Shown piece by piece: positions 13,665 to 16,333 of a stretch of DNA of 16,333 nt. The notes below the pieces were generated by a model. It was not told the origin of the DNA. It worked only from the letters and a program-made list of their open reading frames with translations, and ran no database searches. Source of the DNA: Geobacter sp. (lineage in GTDB: Bacteria > Desulfobacterota > Desulfuromonadia > Geobacterales > Geobacteraceae); NCBI GenBank assembly GCA_003857395.1, contig RPRC01000156.1, positions 1 to 16,333 on the forward strand, in the 5' to 3' direction. Within the stretch, counting starts at the first letter, position 1. Each line of letters begins with the position of its first letter. The position numbers were made by a program, and so were the translations under genes.

Positions 13665-15530
13665 ATGTCCCTGTTTCTGCCCCTGATATTTTCCCTGCCG
13701 ATTCTGGCGGGTGCGTTCATTGCCCTGGCAGGCATGCGACTTCCTCGCCGCATCAGCAGCCTGGTGGCCTGCGGGGCGGTTGTCGGCTCCTTTGTTTCAT
13801 CCCTATGTGCTTTTCTCCACTATCGCTCGCCTGTTACCCTTGATCTGTTCCGCTGGCTGTCGGCCTTTGATCTTCAGGCACCAATTTCCCTCTATTTTGA
13901 TCCCCTTGCCGCGGTGATGTGCCTGATGGTCACCTTTGTCTCCGCTATCATCTTGTTCTATTCGCATGCCTATATAAATGGAGAGGACGACTATGCCCGG
14001 TTCTTCTCGCTGATGAGCCTGTTCATCGGTGCCATGCTCCTGCTGGTGCTGGCCGGAAACCTCCCCCTCTTGTTTCTCGGCTGGGAAGGCGTCGGCTTCT
14101 GCTCCTATGGCCTGATCGGATTCTGGTACCGGGAGGAAAAAAATGCCGATGCCGGACGCAAGGCCTTTCTTGTGACCCGCATCGGAGACACGGCCTTCGG
14201 GGTGGGGATTTTCTGGCTCTTTCTCCTCTGTGGAACTCTTTCCATTAACGAAATCAACGGGATGGCGTCGTTGTTGCCGGCCGGGGTTGTCACGGCTCTG
14301 GGCTTTCTCCTCCTGGGCGGAGCCATGGGAAAGTCGGCCCAAATGCCCCTCATGGTCTGGCTGCCAGATGCCATGGCCGGCCCGACCCCGGTTTCAGCAC
14401 TGATTCATGCGGCCACCATGGTCACCGCCGGTGTCTATCTGCTGATCCGGTTTTTCCCGCTGGTCGGCCAGTCTGCAGCAGTCTGTGCTGCTATCGCCGT
14501 GACCGGCGGAATCACCGCCTTGTATGCCGCTTCCTGTGCCCTGGTTCAGCGGGATCTGAAGAGAATTCTCGCCTACTCGACCATGAGCCAGATCGGCTAT
14601 ATGATGCTTGGTGTGGGGAGTGGCGCTCTTACTGCAGCGACCTTTCACCTTCTGGTACATTCATTTTACAAGTCGCTGCTCTTTCTCGGTGCCGGATGTG
14701 TCATCAGTGCTCTGCATCATGAGCAGGACATCTTCCGCATGGGCGGTTTGCGGAAAAGCCTGCCCGGCGTCTACTGGCCGTTCCTTGCCGGGGCCGCCTG
14801 TCTGGCGGGGCTTCCCCTTACCGGGGGCTTTTTCAGCAAGGATGGCATCCTGGCGGCGGTGTTTGCCCGGGGAGGAATCCTCTACGGCGGACTCTATCTG
14901 CTGGGTCTTGTCACAGCTTTGCTGACGGTGGTGTATACTTTCCGCCTGGTGTTTGTGGTTTTTCATGGCGAAGGGCCTGAGGTTGCGGGTGCTAACCGAT
15001 TCATGGAGAGGCTGCTTATTCCACTGGCACTCCTCGGTCTGTTCGGTGAATTGATCAACCTGCCTGAATACCTGGGTCTGGGCAGCTGGCTCGGCGAATT
15101 CTTTCAGCCCCTCACTTTGTCAGGCCCGTCAGGCCTTTCCCCTGCGCTGGAACTCTCCCTGCAGGCGTTGGCTGCTTTCGTTGCCCTGGCCGGTCTGGTC
15201 TTTGCCCACAACCGTTACGCCGGCGGAAGGTGGCGTGCCAGGCCAAAGTATATTGCGCCTAAGCTGGTGGATTTTCTGCAAAACGGCTGGTTCTTTGATG
15301 CCCTGTACCGGATCCTGTTCGTACGCCCCTTTGAAAGCGCTGCCGGATTCCTCTATCGAAGGGTCGAACAAGGGATTGCAATCGGTGGTCCCGACCGGAT
15401 GGCAGAGTTGACTGCCCGGGGGGGAGAACTGCTGGGCAGGTGGAGCGCCGGCAGAATATCGCCGTATCTCCTCAGCTTTGCCGCTGGTGTTGCCCTGTTG
15501 CTCGGATATCTGGCCTGGTCGGTTTTCTGA
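13665..15530 (+). CDS. nuoL: NADH-quinone oxidoreductase subunit L (antiporter-like proton pump)
   Basis: NuoL is the distal pump subunit of the membrane arm, related to MrpA/D antiporters. The 621-aa product has many membrane helices. Key pumping residues are E141 in helix 5 (FLGWEGVGFCSYGLIGFW) and K223 in helix 7 (GAMGKSAQMPLMVWLPDAM), followed by GPTPVSALIHAATMVTAGVYL and RDLKRILAYSTMSQIGYM. The C-terminal hundred or so residues fit the long lateral helix that braces NuoM and NuoN. Length is normal. It starts at ATG 13665, one base after the nuoK stop, with GGGGGA as ribosome binding site. Confidence 0.97.
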   Translation: MSLFLPLIFSLPILAGAFIALAGMRLPRRISSLVACGAVVGSFVSSLCAFLHYRSPVTLDLFRWLSAFDLQAPISLYFDPLAAVMCLMVTFVSAIILFYSHAYINGEDDYARFFSLMSLFIGAMLLLVLAGNLPLLFLGWEGVGFCSYGLIGFWYREEKNADAGRKAFLVTRIGDTAFGVGIFWLFLLCGTLSINEINGMASLLPAGVVTALGFLLLGGAMGKSAQMPLMVWLPDAMAGPTPVSALIHAATMVTAGVYLLIRFFPLVGQSAAVCAAIAVTGGITALYAASCALVQRDLKRILAYSTMSQIGYMMLGVGSGALTAATFHLLVHSFYKSLLFLGAGCVISALHHEQDIFRMGGLRKSLPGVYWPFLAGAACLAGLPLTGGFFSKDGILAAVFARGGILYGGLYLLGLVTALLTVVYTFRLVFVVFHGEGPEVAGANRFMERLLIPLALLGLFGELINLPEYLGLGSWLGEFFQPLTLSGPSGLSPALELSLQALAAFVALAGLVFAHNRYAGGRWRARPKYIAPKLVDFLQNGWFFDALYRILFVRPFESAAGFLYRRVEQGIAIGGPDRMAELTARGGELLGRWSAGRISPYLLSFAAGVALLLGYLAWSVF

Positions 15531-15554
15531 CAGCTAAATTCTGATTATGTATGC

Positions 15555-15560
15555 GGAAGG
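15555..15560 (+). promoter_or_regulatory. Ribosome binding site deciding the nuoM start
   Basis: GGAAGG is 7 bp before GTG 15568. The in-frame ATG at 15547 has no Shine-Dalgarno sequence upstream, so the GTG is preferred. Confidence 0.6.
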
Positions 15561-15567
15561 TTTTGTA

Positions 15568-16333
15568 GTGGCTAACTACCCGATTCTGACACTACTGATA
15601 TTTTTCCCCCTTGCGGGAAGCCTGGTGGTTTTTCTGTTGGGAAACAGGTCATCCCTCTGCCGGGTCACGGCCCTTGCCGTGGTGCTCGGCGAACTGGTCC
15701 TTGCTGCGGGCATTGCCATTCTGGCTCCCCTTGAGCCGGCAACACCAGGCGCCTTGCCCGGGTTCTTTCTCGTCGAGGACCTGCCATGGATTGAGACCTT
15801 CGGCATCCGCTATCTGCTTGCCATGGATGGTATCAGCCTCCTGATGGTTCTGCTGACGACATTTCTTGCAACCTTGGCGGTGCTCTATTCCTGGAAATCC
15901 ATCACGGAAAAGATCGCTGCCTACTACGGGCTGCTGCTTCTTGCAACCTCCGGAATCCTGGGAGTTTTTCTGGCCCTCGACCTGTTTCTCTTTTATCTTT
16001 TCTGGGAAGTGATGCTGATCCCCCTGTTTTTCCTCATCTGTGTCTGGGGTGAAGGTCAACGGGTCAAGGCGGCACTGCGGTTCTTCCTCTTCACCATCGG
16101 TGGATCGCTCTTCATGCTGCTGGCAATCATCGGTCTCTATCTGAGCCATGGCACGGCAACCGGCGTCTATACCTTTGCCCTCCCGGAACTTCTCCATACG
16201 CCCTTGGCTCCGATGCAATCCTGCCTGCTGTTCTCGGCCTTTCTGCTCGCCTTTGCCGTCAAGACCCCTATCTTTCCCTTGCACGGTTGGCTGCCTGATG
16301 CCTATACTGCCGCCCCGACCGCCGCAACGCTCC
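15568..16333 (+). CDS. nuoM: NADH-quinone oxidoreductase subunit M, N-terminal half
   Basis: NuoM is the middle antiporter-like pump of the membrane arm. About 255 residues lie in the window before it is cut at the right edge. From the GTG start the protein begins ANYPILTLLIFFPLAGSL, like other NuoM N-termini. E147 in helix 5 (FLFYLFWEVMLIPLFFLI) and K232 in helix 7 (AFAVKTPIFPLHGWLPDAY) are the pumping pair, followed by the TAAPT motif before the edge. The alternative ATG at 15547 would add seven residues but lacks a ribosome binding site. It follows nuoL by 37 bp, and nuoN is expected beyond the window. Confidence 0.95.
   Translation, partial: MANYPILTLLIFFPLAGSLVVFLLGNRSSLCRVTALAVVLGELVLAAGIAILAPLEPATPGALPGFFLVEDLPWIETFGIRYLLAMDGISLLMVLLTTFLATLAVLYSWKSITEKIAAYYGLLLLATSGILGVFLALDLFLFYLFWEVMLIPLFFLICVWGEGQRVKAALRFFLFTIGGSLFMLLAIIGLYLSHGTATGVYTFALPELLHTPLAPMQSCLLFSAFLLAFAVKTPIFPLHGWLPDAYTAAPTAATL

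Noticed and set aside
1..16333. tRNA, rRNA or riboswitch genes
   Set aside because: I saw no cloverleaf, rRNA or recognisable riboswitch motif in any spacer; most spacers are short and are accounted for above.

Overview
The window holds most of a respiratory complex I (NADH:quinone oxidoreductase, nuo) operon on the + strand, read from nuoA to part of nuoM. Two unrelated genes precede it: a divergent PAS sensor that runs off the left edge, and a bacterioferritin comigratory protein (Bcp/PrxQ) type peroxiredoxin. The source is probably a member of the Desulfuromonadales/Geobacter group. The reasons are the single-chain NuoB-C-D fusion (793 aa, an arrangement I associate with that group), the GC-rich coding sequence, the c-di-GMP and V4R signalling genes, and a two-helix PAS sensor of a style common there. 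This placement is inference from family knowledge; no database search was done.

Layout: PAS sensor (minus, 1-951, partial); promoter-bearing spacer; bcp (1198-1665); nuoA (1737-2162); heptamer-repeat spacer; nuoBCD (2314-4695); DUF456 membrane protein (4739-5218); nuoE (5265-5777); nuoF (5814-7079); V4R protein (7128-7667); cytosolic GGDEF diguanylate cyclase (7664-8557); nuoG (8565-10463); REP/BIME-like double hairpin (10463-10521); nuoH (10579-11568); four-repeat ankyrin protein (11648-12070) followed by a strong intrinsic terminator; nuoI (12159-12689); second heptamer-repeat spacer; nuoJ, nuoK, nuoL, and nuoM (partial, from 15568).

Together the nuo products build a full-type complex I. 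NuoE/F/G form the NADH-oxidising arm, NuoBCD and NuoI carry electrons to quinone, and NuoA/H/J/K/L/M are the proton-pumping membrane arm. Every iron-sulfur ligand I looked for is present in NuoB, E, F, G and I, and the pumping Glu/Lys pairs are present in NuoL and NuoM, so the enzyme looks functional.

Two things are unusual. First, four non-nuo genes sit between subunit genes: DUF456, a V4R ligand sensor translationally coupled to a diguanylate cyclase, and an ankyrin protein. The V4R protein has a Cys/Glu/Cys/Cys spacing equal to the zinc site I recall for MopR. This suggests that sensing and c-di-GMP output are wired into complex I expression or use.

Second, three intergenic spacers are filled by repeat elements that begin at the upstream stop codon. 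Two are inverted arrays of 7-bp units. The third is a pair of head-to-head hairpins, each preceded by GTAG, the signature of REP elements mobilised by RAYT transposases.
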